Source: Nothophaeocryptopus gaeumannii (lineage: Eukaryota > Ascomycota > Dothideomycetes > Mycosphaerellales > Mycosphaerellaceae). From it: a DNA stretch of 64,000 bases. The translations under genes and the position numbers were made by a program. Of this stretch, positions 43,663-55,751 are shown one piece after another (positions within the stretch are counted from its first letter, which is position 1; every line of letters begins with the position of its first letter). The notes below the pieces were generated by a model, which ran no database searches, was not told the origin of the DNA, and worked only from the letters and a program-made list of their open reading frames with translations. The DNA is taken from the NCBI GenBank assembly GCA_031771865.1, contig JASISA010000025.1, positions 1,054,001-1,118,000 on the forward strand. The letters run 5' to 3'.

Positions 43663-44314
43663 ATGAGGGGTGTCATGTATCGCATCTTCCTCACCTGTAT
43701 CAACATCTTCTTTCCGCCGGCCGCTGTCATGATGCTCTGCGGTGCTAGCATGGACTGCCTACTCAATTGCTGCTTCTTCCTCCTAGCTGTCGTTCCTAGC
43801 CATATCCACGGCTTCTACATCACTTGCACCTACTTTCACAGGAGACATAAGGTCAGTGAAGAAGCAAAGAACTTATGCGTCCAGCACTGACAAGCTATAG
43901 GTCAAGAAAGGCAAATATCCAGGTGGTCCCAAGCCCCTCATCTACTCCAACTACGTCATCAACGGCGGAGCAAGCAAAGCGGAAGTCGAACGACTGTACC
44001 GCAAAGAGAAAGGCATATCCCGAAGAAGCAGCAGGCGAGGGAGCACATCTCGCAAGGAGGATACCCAGCAATTGGTACAACGTGAGGACAGCACGCTTTC
44101 ACGAAGGCCCACGAATGCGAGCAGACGCTCGAGTCGACCAGTGCCGCAGTCCTCGATACAAGGGTATGATTCGAGGCAACAAGCTCAATATGTTGCGAGA
44201 GATGGATATGGGCCGCTTCCGAATGGCACGTTGTCTGGCAGGCCGGTCCCGCCGACACCTGATCAATTCTCGCCTGTTAGTCCGGCTGTGTCGAACGTCA
44301 CTGGCAGGTCCTGA
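43663..44314 (+). CDS. Pmp3/UPF0057 family membrane protein with long tail
   Basis: Two exons, 43663-43851 and 43901-44314, with a 49-base intron (donor GTCAGT, branch CTGAC, acceptor TATAG), give 200 residues. Residues about 8-58 match the Pmp3 fold: two membrane helices (IFLTCINIFFPPAAVMMLC and DCLLNCCFFLLAVVPSHIHG) ending HGFYITCTYF. Pmp3 family proteins are small plasma-membrane proteolipids that affect membrane potential and salt tolerance in yeast. Typical members are only 55-60 residues; this one carries a 140-residue hydrophilic C-terminus that is rich in Ser, Arg and Pro (ISRRSSRRGSTSRKE). Similar tailed forms are plausible in filamentous fungi, but the tail has no domain I recognise. 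Confidence 0.85.
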
Positions 44315-44652
44315 AGATGGTAGTACACAAATAATATTGACCATTGTACATCATCCTCGATACGTCGGCATTTATGTGACCTTTCTCCTTCCGCGATTAC
44401 TGCGACTGGGTGAGTGTTTCGAAATTGGCATGAGGACAAGACTCAGCTTCGCCAAATTCTGGCATTCGAGGACATCTTCGAGCACAGCCTTGCACGTCCT
44501 CAACAGCCTCGTGATTGAGATACAAATGTCTCACTACAGTGGTCTCTTTCGCTCACACTGTCACAGACTACTACTACTACCACTACTACTGCATGCACAG
44601 ACTATCACGGAAGAGATCTCCGTTCAGCATCAACAACACATTATCCAAAACC
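44315..44652. other. Short intergenic region
   Basis: About 340 bases; a run of ACT triplets near 44566-44590 (ACTACTACTACTACCACTACTACT type) precedes the next gene. Otherwise nothing supported. Confidence 0.45.
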
Positions 44653-45615
44653 ATGAAAGGACGCACGCCACACCCTTCCAGGTTGCGAATCATGACGGGG
44701 AAAGCACGCTCTCAGGCCTTTTCGCACTTCCCGAGCAAAGTGCTTTGCTCCCACGAAGCTTTCGAGTGCGATAAGTGCGATATGCGCAGCTCCAGAGAAG
44801 ATCCTAAAAGCAGATCGGTCTCGCCCCAAGACAGATTCAAGAAGGAAGCATTCTTCTCCGAAGAAGATTTTGACAAATTCGATATGCTCTGCTCCAAGGT
44901 CAATCTCAAGAACGAAAACCCTATCCCCTCCACCCCTTTCGATTTCATGGCCCTCCCCCGCGAACTCCGCGATATGATCCAAGACCACGCCATCTCGAAT
45001 GCATCGGATACTTCTGATCGGAATTTCCTGCTAAGGGTCGACACGCCTATATTACACGCCAACGACCGCAACATGTTACTCGATGGCAAGCAATTTAGTC
45101 GAGAATATCGTGAAGCTCATAGCCGACTCATAAAGTCCGCCCGCAATATGCTCGAAGGTGATGCCGGCGCAGTGAAGTTGCTTAGTGGGGCCGTGGTCAG
45201 TTGGGTTAGGGTGAAGGATGATTGTTCTGGGAGTGTGGGGGAGAAGGGAATTTATGTTTCTGTTCCTCGTCGGGAGGCTCGCTGCAATTTGGGACAGAGT
45301 AGGATGTGTGTTTTCTTCTTCCATCCAACCTCATTGTTCTATAACGGCCTCCGATTCACGCATCGTGATCCAGATATGGCTGTTCTGAACGAATTTTTGG
45401 AGTGGCTGGCGCAGACTGAGAAGAGGGTTCCCAATACAGAGACTGAGCCGGCTGGTTTGTGGGAGATTCAGGAGCTTGTCGAGTGTGCTATTGAGATGCC
45501 TCCTCACACGAAGTCGTCTGTTGCCGCGCCTTGGGCGCTGGAGGTTAGGAAGAGAGTTATGGCGGTGGAGGAGAGGTATGGGTGGTGTTGGGGAGAGGTT
45601 AAGGAGTTGGGTTGA
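44653..45615 (+). CDS. F-box-like protein of unknown target
   Basis: Single exon, 320 residues from ATG 44653 (MKGRTPHPSRLRIMTG). Residues about 96-115 read FDFMALPRELRDMIQDHAIS, the short form of the F-box (LPxELRxxI) common in fungal proteins that recruit substrates to SCF ubiquitin ligases. The preceding 95 residues are rich in charged residues and cysteine pairs (CDKCDM). The rest has strand-rich segments (CVFFFHPTSLFYNGLRFTH) and a C-terminal Trp/Arg-rich helix. Upstream in-frame codons exist back to 44515 but contain a Tyr/His run from the ACT repeat, so the 44653 ATG is preferred. Convergent with the secreted-protein gene. Confidence 0.65.
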   Translation: MKGRTPHPSRLRIMTGKARSQAFSHFPSKVLCSHEAFECDKCDMRSSREDPKSRSVSPQDRFKKEAFFSEEDFDKFDMLCSKVNLKNENPIPSTPFDFMALPRELRDMIQDHAISNASDTSDRNFLLRVDTPILHANDRNMLLDGKQFSREYREAHSRLIKSARNMLEGDAGAVKLLSGAVVSWVRVKDDCSGSVGEKGIYVSVPRREARCNLGQSRMCVFFFHPTSLFYNGLRFTHRDPDMAVLNEFLEWLAQTEKRVPNTETEPAGLWEIQELVECAIEMPPHTKSSVAAPWALEVRKRVMAVEERYGWCWGEVKELG

Positions 45616-46026
45616 GGGGTGGGAGGGGGAGGTAGGGTTTCTGGAGGATGCCGCCGCTCTGGACGATGTTGGTATTCCTGCTGGAAAGGGATAGGAGGGT
45701 GAGGACGGTGGAACTGAAAACCATTAAACCATACCTTTGAATTGACTACCTCTCGGTGTCCACTATAACAATTCCTGTCCCTTTAAAAGAGACTCAATGA
45801 CCCCAGAATCCATTCAATCGTCTCCACGTATCGTAACACCTGACTCACTTCGTCTGCCGCTTGTCCTCTCAACTCTTCAAATCCCAATCAGTGAGGACCC
45901 TGCTTCCGTCCTACAGCCCCCTTTCAAATGTCCACTGGCGTTCCATCACACAGAGCTTTGACATTAAGATATACACCCGAGGCACAGTCTCTGGTGAATA
46001 AATTGCTTCTGAAAGGACCGACAGCG
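45616..46026. other. Intergenic region between convergent genes
   Basis: About 410 bases of 3' flanks; nothing supported. Confidence 0.45.
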
Positions 46027-47109
46027 TCATATCCACTCCCTGAGATTCGGCCTCGATACGGCCTCCATGGACTCGAGGCTTCTCCTCAGTCCCGCACGTC
46101 GACTATGTCTTCTTAAAGGCTTCTTAAAGGCAGAGTCGCTCAGATGGATATTTGAGATGTTGGCAGTAGCGCTGAGCCAGTGGGTGTCGAGCTGCATCGT
46201 AATGGTGTTGTTGTCGAGGTCGTACCATTGGTAGACGTACTCATTGGATGTAGCGTTGAAAATGTTGGAAGCTGTGAAGTTGCACGCCATATTGACGAAC
46301 AGGTCCAGGGAGTCGAGCGAAGAGCCGGAGGAGGATGATCTCGAGAGGCAAACCGGGTCATTGTAGCTGATCCCACCACTGTTGCGGGACTGGAGAGCTT
46401 GCCGCTGCTCTTGGTTGCTCACACCCAGATCACGGTCGATCAAGTCAAGGCCATTATCAATGACCGACATCCAGAACGTCATCTCAACGCCTTGAAACTT
46501 GGTCTTGACCATCCCACCAACCATCAGAGGCTCCTCATCCCTCTGACAGTTCGAATTGATGAGCGCAAATCCATTCCAGCAGGCCTGAGGATTCATTCGG
46601 ACGCTGAAAGCGCCGTTCGGAGCCGTCAGCCAGTCAGTAGTGATCTCAAACGTAACCGTGTTGTTGTCAGTAGCGTCGACGGTTTTGGTCCAGGGGTTGT
46701 CATTCGCATCGAACTCGGTGCTCCCTAGCTGCTGACAAAGGCTTGTGGCAAGCTCGTTCAGCGTGGTGACAGTGGAGCCAGTATCTGCGGAGGTGTCTCC
46801 ACAGTCAAGTGACCCGTCCACAGCCGTGGCTGTAGGCTGTGAGATGGGCGTTTCCAGGGTTGTTGGCGTGGGTTCGCGGTCATATTCGAAGTCGGCACTT
46901 GTACATGTCATACGCTTCTGCACTGGTCAGATGTTTGGCGTGGAGACTGGAGGGAATGTAGCCAAGGTGGCTGTTAGGACAGAGCATGCGTTTTCGTCGT
47001 TCTCTCTGGCGGTCGGGGGACATGTTACGCTCGTAGAATCTGCGTGGGCAATGGCCATGAAGCTAGCCGAGACTGTAAGAAATCCGGCAAAGGCTTTCTT
47101 GGAAACCAT
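46027..47109 (-). CDS. Secreted protein of unknown function
   Basis: Two exons, 47109-46981 and 46917-46027, joined in phase 0 by a 63-base intron (donor GTCCTA, CTGAC near the 3' end, GCAG acceptor), give 339 residues. The start MVSKKAFAGFLTVSASFMAI is a signal peptide ending near AHA-DST. The mature protein has several cysteines and many potential N-glycosylation sites (NNT, NFT, NAT, NNT, NIS). Residues about 95-300 look folded, with WTKTVDATDNNTVTFEITT and QACWNGFALINSN. I recognise no family; a secreted wall or effector-type protein is a fair guess. The donor is weak, so the first junction is less certain than the second exon. Confidence 0.6.
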
Positions 47110-48507
47110 CTCGGTCCAATTAAGTCCTCGAGTTGTACGAGTATGGTTTTGCTTGTAAGAATATGAGCCAGAGCAAATCGCGGAAGTAGCCAAAGGCCTT
47201 TCCAGCAATAGCGTAAGCGCTCAAAGTTGCGTGGCTCTACTCAGTATACTGTGCGTCGCTGGTGGTGGATGATGAATCGCAACGGAGAAGTGTTGAAAGC
47301 GGTTGCGGTTGCAGTTGCGGTTGCAGTGTGTTGTGGTGTGTAGGGGCGGGGAAGCAGAGCGTAGCGAGACGACAGTTTTGCGCCCATTCGCGAACCCCTT
47401 TCATGCCATGCTGCAGGGCTGGCGGTAGCTGCGTGCATGTGACGACGGATGGCAAAGAATGCAAGTGAACGAACATGCTGTGATGTCGCTTTTGCAGCAT
47501 GTGCAGATGTTGCAGATGGTAGCAATTGTCTCTTATTCTGAGCAGAGAACTCATTACATGCCATTGTGTCGCCTTCAGAGATGATAAGAATAAGTGCCCA
47601 ACTTGAAAATCACCGAAGGAAAAGGGACCAAAACGCGCCCATGGAACAAAACCTGGGTTCCGAGCGACGTTGGTGATCAACATTGCCCGGCTGGGGTCTG
47701 GGGACAGTCATCTTCGACCTCAAGTGCAAAAGTGTTCTCCCAATACCCAAGTGGTGTTCGTACCACTGCGTGTGAGAATCTGGGCCTGGAGCGTAGATGC
47801 CACGGAGAGAGAGGTCGGGTTGTGCAAGGTAAGAAACCAAGCCCCAGATGTAAGGACCCAGACTTTGAAGCTCTTGGTCGAGAGTTTTCCGCGAGTTCTT
47901 CGAACGGAAAGAGTCTGCGGACAGTAGTGTGTCGAGCATGTTCATTTTGACGATTGTATTCATGGACGTGATCTCCATAGCTCGAGGAATGTCTGTAAGA
48001 TGAAGGAGTTCGGTCATATTAGTAGAGATCGAGAACTATGATGACATAACAGAGGCTCCAACACTTCACCCTCTCCACAGATGTGCTTAGAGAAGCGTCG
48101 ACGTGTTCTGTTGTGGCTTTGCTAGGGATGCAGAGTAGAGGCATTGCAAGTAGGCTGGTAGCGACCAATAGCCTCAATTGGGGCGAGACATCTAAAAGCG
48201 TAGACGAAGACCCTGTCGAGGTGTTGAAAATAGAGTAATGTCGTTCATAGAGCGCTGGACATATGGTGAAATCGATATTGAGAGAGCAGGCAATGTTGTT
48301 GCTCAAGGAGTGAAGTTCGCTGGGAGACTATTCGAGATCGTGAGCTAGCTCGATTGGCTCGGCATCTCCCGCCGCTAGCAATCGGCCGCATCTCGCGCCT
48401 TCTTCGCCTGCTTTGCCGCTGTCATCGACCAGAGCTTCATCCCGGCCACCGATGAAGCTACCAGCTTCTACATCATGAACCACCAAATGATGTAGTGAGA
48501 AGTAATT
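47110..48507. other. Interval of 1.4 kb with weak coding hints
   Basis: On the minus strand, frames at 48306-48019 and 48017-47610 (the latter with DTLLSADSFRSKNSRKTLD and YIWGLVSYLAQPDLSLRG) read somewhat like protein and may be parts of one decayed or poorly resolved gene, but no splice model joined them. Nothing else supported. Confidence 0.35.
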
Positions 48508-49722
48508 ATGGCCTTAGACGCCCCATCAGCACAGCTTTGTCGCGAGCTTCGATCAGCCATTCAAGCTGCGCTTGCGACACGACGACCGATCATCCATCAT
48601 CTCAATGCCGACACGAGCTGGCTGTTGCAGATACCTCGACCGGAGAATGCTGTCAAACGTGGCGCGAGATCTTACTACAATATCTTAATTGACCCTTGGT
48701 TACGAGGTGGACAGAGCGATGTGGCCTCATGGTTTTCGCAGCAGTTCCATGCGACAGAGAGCTCAGTGCAATCCGTTGCAGAGCTGGAAGAGTTGATACG
48801 AGAGCTTGAGATTCTGGCATCAGGCCTTCGATTAGGCGCAGGCAGGAAGACCAATATCGATATCGAAGAGCAGCTTGGAAGAGAAGAGACACTTGTCGAC
48901 TGCGTGGCTGTCAGCCACGAGTTCACGGACCATTGCCACAAGGACACGCTGCTTGAATTACACCCAGATGTGCCAGTGTTTGCGATCAAGGAAGCTGCGA
49001 AGCTGATCGAAGGATGGGGTCACTTCCGATCAGTGACCGTCGTCAATGTTTTTGGGCAGGATGGAGATACGGACTGGCGCAGCACATCTGTTCCTCCACT
49101 TCCGGAGTGGATTGGAATTAGCAGGCTCTTGCAGACTAACGATGTGCTCAACTACCATGCAGCGCTCATGATCGCTTTCAATAACAGACATAGTGATGGA
49201 CCCTCTAAACTGGTGAAAGCTAGTAAACCCCTCAAGAACGGCACGAGAAAGCGACACCATGCTGCAATCGAGCCGGACGAAGACGAGGAGGGCGCAGAGG
49301 CTGTGGTATACACTCCGCACGGACTACACGCGAGCGACCTGACAGTCATACCGAAAGCATCACCTTCAATATCTACTCTTGCTTTCTTGCACGGCCTGCA
49401 CACCGTTCGTGTCGGCACGGCGAGCGGGACCACAGCTTTGCAATCGAACTTGGGAGCGTACAATGGCCTCAAAGCGCAGAGAGTTCTGCAAAGCAAATAC
49501 TGGATTGGCACGCATGATGAGATCAAGAAAGGCGGAGGGTTAGTTGCTTGGTTTCTGCACCGCGATATCTTGACACCGCAGGATGCATTGGATCAGGAAC
49601 GAAAGCAACGACAGAATGGCGCCAAAGGTGCCGCCAAAGGCGAATTTGGGAAGGTGTTGGACAGCTTTGATGATACGAATTGGCTCGATCTGCGGAATGG
49701 TGAAAGCAGGGTGCTTTTGTAG
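48508..49722 (+). CDS. Metallo-beta-lactamase-fold protein with altered metal motif
   Basis: Single exon of 404 residues from ATG 48508 (MALDAPSAQLCRELRSAIQ). The opening HHLNADTSWLLQIPRP and LIDPWLRGGQSDVASWF match UlaG-like MBL-fold proteins of fungi. The hallmark H-x-H-x-D-H appears as H137-E-F-T-D141-H142, so the second histidine is phenylalanine; HKDTL follows. The later PTHGLHASDL-type region is seen as YTPHGLHASDL. A basic insertion lies at residues about 235-265 (KNGTRKRHHAAIEPDEDEE). MBL-fold enzymes usually hydrolyse ester, amide or phosphodiester bonds with two zinc ions; loss of one ligand would weaken one site. The specific substrate is unknown. Intact otherwise. Confidence 0.82.
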   Translation: MALDAPSAQLCRELRSAIQAALATRRPIIHHLNADTSWLLQIPRPENAVKRGARSYYNILIDPWLRGGQSDVASWFSQQFHATESSVQSVAELEELIRELEILASGLRLGAGRKTNIDIEEQLGREETLVDCVAVSHEFTDHCHKDTLLELHPDVPVFAIKEAAKLIEGWGHFRSVTVVNVFGQDGDTDWRSTSVPPLPEWIGISRLLQTNDVLNYHAALMIAFNNRHSDGPSKLVKASKPLKNGTRKRHHAAIEPDEDEEGAEAVVYTPHGLHASDLTVIPKASPSISTLAFLHGLHTVRVGTASGTTALQSNLGAYNGLKAQRVLQSKYWIGTHDEIKKGGGLVAWFLHRDILTPQDALDQERKQRQNGAKGAAKGEFGKVLDSFDDTNWLDLRNGESRVLL

Positions 49723-50623
49723 TTGTGGCGCGAATCGCTTTGGATGAAGATACCCGTTGATGTGTTCTAGAAAGGCAGCAGAGCGCTTTGCCAATAAATG
49801 CAGCGTGCAGCATTTACACACTCACTGTTCGCCTAACGCTACGATTGCAGTTCTGTCGTGCATGTTCGCATCAACCGTGAGGATATCATCACACAATCAG
49901 ACATTAGCAGAGTTGAGCCGCATGCACTGCGCTCTCAGATTGGGATCGGTGTTTCAGTGGCTGAATTGTGCTGTCGATCGTCGACCTGCATGATATCGAT
50001 TCTGACCGAGGAGCTGATGGCTGTCTGGAGTGGAGGTTCATGCGGCTCGGAGGTAGGATCTCAAGCGAAGGGGGATCTGAAGCGACGTCAGAATTGATGG
50101 GCGAGCATTTGTTTTTCGACCGGGAGAGGAAGGCGCAAATGATTTTGGATTCTGTTCATCTCGCAAGACTGTTTTTTGACGTGAAGACGGAGCTAGGCGG
50201 TAGACCTTCCAGCACTACCAGGGCACGCCTTCTCCAGATTTGCAGAGCGGGTGGAGAAGCCACAACCCACGACCTGGTAGACGGCGTGGAAACTAACACA
50301 GACCTCGCAGACCTCGCTACGAGGCTGCGTCTTTGTGCTGCGGTGGAGCACGCGGCGAGCAGCCCTGTGGTATTCTCGACATCTACGTCTCACTCTGCTT
50401 TCGCGCTTACCTTTACATCGCCGCCGCCCACCTATATACAACATACAACGATCGGATACATTCCCGCCCGCCCGCCCGCCCACCGCACCGAACCCAACAG
50501 CCGGGCATGGTGACCTCACACTGCCGGTCGAAACTCCACCGACAGCCGCCTTCCCTGTCAAACCCATGAGCGAGCAGGACTAGCGTGGGATATGCTGCCT
50601 CGCCATTGTGCCTCTGCCCAGGA
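49723..50623. other. Intergenic region of 0.9 kb
   Basis: Upstream of the histidine kinase. Contains a CCCGCCCGCCCGCCCACC stretch at about 50463-50482. No supported gene; several overlapping short frames. Confidence 0.45.
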
Positions 50624-53600
50624 ATGAATACCAGCAACTCGACCAAACAGTCAATCTTCACCCCGAAAGACAGCATACGCCATCAGCCACACCCGGACCC
50701 TATCTCTGCGGCATCGCGCCGCGCACCGCGAACCTCATCTCCCTTTCGCAGGCAGAGCATCCCCGACATCCTCGAGCGAAACGATCCTCAGGCAGCTCAC
50801 GTCGCCCAAGTACACTCAGCGCGAACTGCGCCGTTCTCGATATCTCTTCCGCCGGTGGAACTCGTTCTAAAAAGCACTGTCCACACGCCGACCCCGCCGA
50901 ACGCAAGAGGGAGCGCGGCCTCGCCGTCGATATGGTCTTCGTTCGCTGAGCCGAGCTCGAATACAAGCCCAGGTGCTGGCGCTGCTCCTGGAACCAACAC
51001 ATTTGCGCGTGGTCGAAGCCTCAGTGCAAACGCAGGCACGCACGCTGGCACCCTCACTACGCCGCCAGCCATTGTCGAGCACCGGCCGTCTTTCCCCCGG
51101 ACACCGTCAGCGTCTGAGCCCAATCGTCAGAAGCGGAAGCTGAAGCTTGCGCTTGAAACAACAACATACGACGATCCCGGGCCGACGTCAGAGCCGTCTA
51201 CCAAACGGGCGAAGCTACGTCCACGAGTCAAACACACGCTCGACAGCAACTCTTTCGCTCCACCATACTCCTTCAATCACAACCTCCAGCCGCCCTCGCC
51301 TCTATTCTTCAGCAACAGTCCAAGGCCCCGACCAACGCTGCCGCCACGCTTTTCGAGTAGCGAGGCGGCAGCTAGAATGCTTAGCAAGGCGCGTTCAGAA
51401 GAGAGTCATGTTAAGACCGTGAGCTTAGCTCGCGGTACTGTGAGCACGCCTGCGGCGGGAATTGCTTATTCTACTAGTGCGCCACTCAGCAGAAGGAGTC
51501 TCGAACGGAGTGTCACAGCTCGGAGCAGTAGCCCAGAAGGCAGCGGCAGCAATGGAGGTCGTGAAGGTCTGAGCGGAATGGGAGCGATGCTCAACTCCAT
51601 TGGAATCGTGGAGCTATTAGAGCAAGATGAGAGACCGACGTTCATTGTGGATTTGGGGGATAGCACAAATTACGGTAAGGGATTGACAATCGAAGCCATT
51701 TGACAAATTGAACTCTCGCGAAATGCTGACTTCTGTAAATGCAGGTCCTGGCCCGTTGCATCCCATCTTCAGCAACCAATCTTTGAGGTCATACGAGGGC
51801 ATGCAATCCCTGATCTCGGGCACTGCACCGGGAGAAGCCTCTCCTGGACCTAGTACATTTTCGCAATTCAAATCGTGGCTGCTGAGTGCCGCTGTCAATG
51901 GCGAAAGCCTCAATGTCTGCTTGCCGCCATTCAGCTATGCAAGCATGACATGGAGTTGTTCAACTCTGCGAAAACGACTACGACTCATCTCAGGGGCTTT
52001 CAATTCACCTCCGCCGTCGTCTACTGCCGCTATGAGAGTCAGTATTCCACCATCAGAGTCATTACCTGACAAGCTGGCTCTCATCCCCGAGCCCGCGGAC
52101 TATTTTGGAGAGGCAGTGGGAGACAAGACATCGACGTCAGATGGCTCTGGCAGCGTCGCAACGGAGGTCGTTCCGACCATTGAGCCTAGGGCCGCTGTTC
52201 TTGCCAACGGTCAAGACGCAATGCTTCAGATTTCTCCCGATCTCGACTTGTCAGGTGCTACGCAATTGCTACCAAATGCAAACACGTATGTACAGCCCTC
52301 TTCTTCCAATACAGGACCGAATGCGTTAACTCCTGGTGCATTATCTGCAACATCGCATTCTACCGCCAAGGAAAGCCTGGTTGCTGACAATGGCGCGCTT
52401 GACAGCCAAATATCGACCGTTGCATCCGATGCGCCTTCTTTCGACTGGACCGGGCTACCAGTTTCAGAGAACATGCCTCGCCACATACAGTTTGCCCGCA
52501 GCATCGATTGGGCTTCCACCAGTTTGGGCCCGATAGAGACGTGGTCGAGCGACCTCAGGCAGATGTGCAATCTTATTATGGCGTCTCCTCACCCAGCTGC
52601 GATGTACTGGGGAGAAGACCTCATCGCAATCTACAACGAAGCCTACATCCTTCTCGCGGGTCAAAAGCATCCAGATTTGATGGGGACCAGTTATCGGATA
52701 GCGTGGGCTGAGATCTGGGATGAGGTCAAGGATGTGTTTGCGAATGCAAAAACGACTGGCGAAGCTACGATGAAGGACGACGACTGTTTGTTCATAAGAC
52801 GAAGCGACCATCTGGAAGAAACCTACTTCTCGTGGTCCATCATACCGATGGTGGGGCGGGATGGCTCCGTAATGGGGTTGTACAATCCGGCATTCGAGAA
52901 AACGAGACGCAAATTAGCCGAGCGACGCATGTTGACGCTACGTGAAATTGGAGAGAGAACGGCTACCGCCCGAGACGTAAAGGCGTTTTGGACGCAGGTG
53001 CTCGATTCCTTCGAGTTCAACGAGTTTGACAGCCCTTTCTTGCTCCTCTACTCTGTTACGGACGAGAATGAGAGCGACAGCAGCAGCATACATTCAAACT
53101 CTGTATCTGTCTCCCGACAATGCATGCTCGAGGGCGCGCTTGGTGTTCCTGAGGGCCATCAAGCCTCCGCTGACCAGATCGACCTCAAGTCCGGAATGGA
53201 AGGATTCGGACCGGTGTTCAGAGAAGTCATGAGGACTGACAAGCCTGTTGTCTTGGAAGTTGGCAGCAGGGACTTGCCAGAGAGTCTACTGGAGGGCTTG
53301 GAATGGCGCGGGTTCGGTGACCCTGTCAAGGCCATAGTCATATGTCCAATTCATCCTACTACCGGCGAGAGTGTACTTGGTTTCTTGGTCCTCGGCATCA
53401 ATCCAAGGCGGCCGTACGACGATGACTATGCGCTTTTCATTCAGCTGCTGAGCCGTCAATTGGCAACGTCCCTGGCCTCTGTTGTTCTGTTTGAGGAGGA
53501 GATCAGAAGAGGGCAAAGAGCAGCCAAGCTCGCCGCGTTGGATCGAATTGAGCTCTCCGAACAGCTCGCTGCCCGCACTCAAGAGGCCATTGACAGCGAG

Positions 53601-55751
53601 ACCAAGTTCACGCGCATGGCTGAATTTGCACCTGTCGGAATGTTCATCGGAGATGCGCAGGGCAAGATCACGTTTGCGAACGACAGCTGGTACGAGATAT
53701 CGCGAGTGCCAAAGCACAGGGACTTCGCGGACACCTGGATGGACTCGATTAAGCCAGAGGATCTCGGAATAGTGAAACAAATCTGGACCGATCTGGTTGT
53801 TAATGCGAAAGCTGTATCGCAAGAATTTAGATTCAAAGCGCCATGGAAAGGCAAGAATGGTGATAGCGGAGACACCTGGGCCTTGTTTTCTGCATACCCA
53901 GAGAAGTACGACGACGGCAGGCTCAAGAGCATTTTTGGCAGTATCACAGACATTTCACAACAGAAATGGGCAGAGGGAATCCAGACCCGCAAGATGGAGG
54001 AGGCTGTGGAGCTGAAGCGCCAGCAAGGTAAGACTAAATCATTGTGTTCACTACTGCTTATCATCAGTGTTGACCACGCAACAGAAAACTTCATCGACAT
54101 CACGTCACACGAAATGCGGAACCCTCTCTCCGCTATATTGCAATGCTCAGATGACATTGCGACTTCTCTGACCAAGTTCCGGCAGAGTGACGAGCGCGAG
54201 GTTCCGGATGAACTCATCGCAAACTGCCTGGACGCGGCACAGACAATCAGTCTCTGCAGTCAGCATCAGAAGAGGATCGTAGACGACATCCTCACACTCT
54301 CGAAACTGGATTCGCAGCTGCTCCTGGTCACGCCCGTGGATGCTCAGCCTCTGACTGTTGTGCAGAGAGCCCTGAAGATGCACAAAGGAGAGTTGCAGGC
54401 GGCGGATATCCAAATGAAGTTTGTTGTTGACCAGTCGTTCCGAGACCTTAAACTGGACTGGGTACGATTCGATCCGAGCAGAGTGCTGCAGGTCCTCATC
54501 AATCTCACGACGAATGCCATCAAGTTCACAGGAACTGAAAAGAGAAGGACCATTACTGTGACTATTGCGGCCTCTCTGCAAAGACCCAGCGATATGGCAG
54601 ATGCGCCTGTTAAGTACTTCGCAAGTCGGCGCAAAGCATCAGACTCATTGACCGACAAGGAATGGGGCAACGGAGAGCAGGTGTACATTCACTTCGCTGT
54701 GAGTGACACTGGACGCGGTCTTAATGCAGAAGAGAAGAAGCTCCTTTTCATCCGCTTTTCGCAGGCTTCGCCACGGACCCACGTGCAGTACGGTGGTTCT
54801 GGGCTCGGACTGTTCATCAGCAGAGAATTGACGGAGCTGCAAGGCGGTGAAATTGGTGTCGAAAGTGAGGCTGGCAAAGGTTCCACTTTCGCGTTCTACG
54901 TTTCTGCCCGGAGAAGCACGAAACCGAAGGATACCATCGACGGCGCCATTGGCATGAAGCGACAGAGCCAATCAACTACTAGGAGCAAGCCGGGTCCTTC
55001 CGCCGAGAGTAAACAGGAAGCTGCGTCCACTAATGGTGCTAAGCCCGTGGTGAGGAAGGTCCTGATTGTGGAAGATAACCTTGTGGTGAGTCCTAAAGGT
55101 CGACAACCCGCTTCGGGTCACATCAGCTAACTCGTTTCCAGAATCAAAAGGTGTTGCAGAAGCAGCTGAAGAACATCGGGACCGAAGTCCATCTGGCGAA
55201 CCACGGCGTAGAGGCACTAGAGAAGTTGATGCAGTCCACATACTGGGCCGATGCGAACAGCCTGCAAGACAAGATTGAAATTGGTGTGATCCTAATGGAC
55301 GTGGAAATGCCTCTTATGGGTCCGTTACTGGAAGCCATCCGATGTCTAAGATGCTCGCTGACCTTGCTCTGCAGACGGGCTGACGTGCACCCGCAAGATC
55401 CGCGAACTGGAACAGCAGGGCAAGCTGACAGGCCATGTGCCAATAATTGTAGTTACTGCCAACGCGCGGTCAGAGCAGATCCAGACCGCGCTGGATGCAG
55501 GAATGGTAGGTCATGCCGCACCACACCCTCACGTTCTTCGCATAAGGCGTCGGCCGGCGAGCGCATGAGCTTTGCGGCACATGCACTCGTATCGACGCGC
55601 ATGAATCTACATCCAGGATAAAGGCCGCTGACATTTTTGTGTTGCACAGGATGACGTTGTCAGCAAACCATTCAGGATTCCTGATCTCCTTCCGAAGATA
55701 GAGCAGTTGTCCGCCAAATACCCCATGCCGAGGCGCACAGCCGCATCATGA
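50624..55751 (+). CDS. Hybrid histidine kinase with PAS/GAF region and receiver domain
   Basis: Six exons: 50624-51674, 51745-54027, 54085-55085, 55142-55319, 55375-55505 and 55650-55751; 1581 residues. Residues 1-330 are disordered and Ser/Pro-rich with a basic KRAKLRPRVK. A segment around 335-370 (RPTFIVDLGDSTNYG) begins a PAS-like region; further sensor domains follow (WASTSLGPIETWSS near 590; FAPVGMFIGDAQGKITFA near 960). The H-box is SHEMRNPLSA with phospho-accepting H1120; N, G1 and G2 boxes are LINLTTNAIKFT, VSDTGRGLNA and GGSGLGLFI. The C-terminal receiver has VEDN, phospho-acceptor D1498 in MDVEMP, and K1554 in VSKPF. Such proteins pass phosphate from H to D and on to an HPt protein in stress or development signalling. 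The intron 54028-54084 is 57 bases with no stop, so an unspliced reading would add 19 residues. The last intron (144 bases) is the longest in the window. Confidence 0.93.

Noticed and set aside
47610..48306. Possible two-exon gene on the minus strand
   Set aside because: Both frames look partly protein-like, but no GT-AG junction joins them in a compatible phase.
54028..54084. Extra 19 residues just before the histidine kinase H-box
   Set aside because: This is a 57-base intron without stop codons; splicing gives KRQQENFIDITSHE, as expected for the family.
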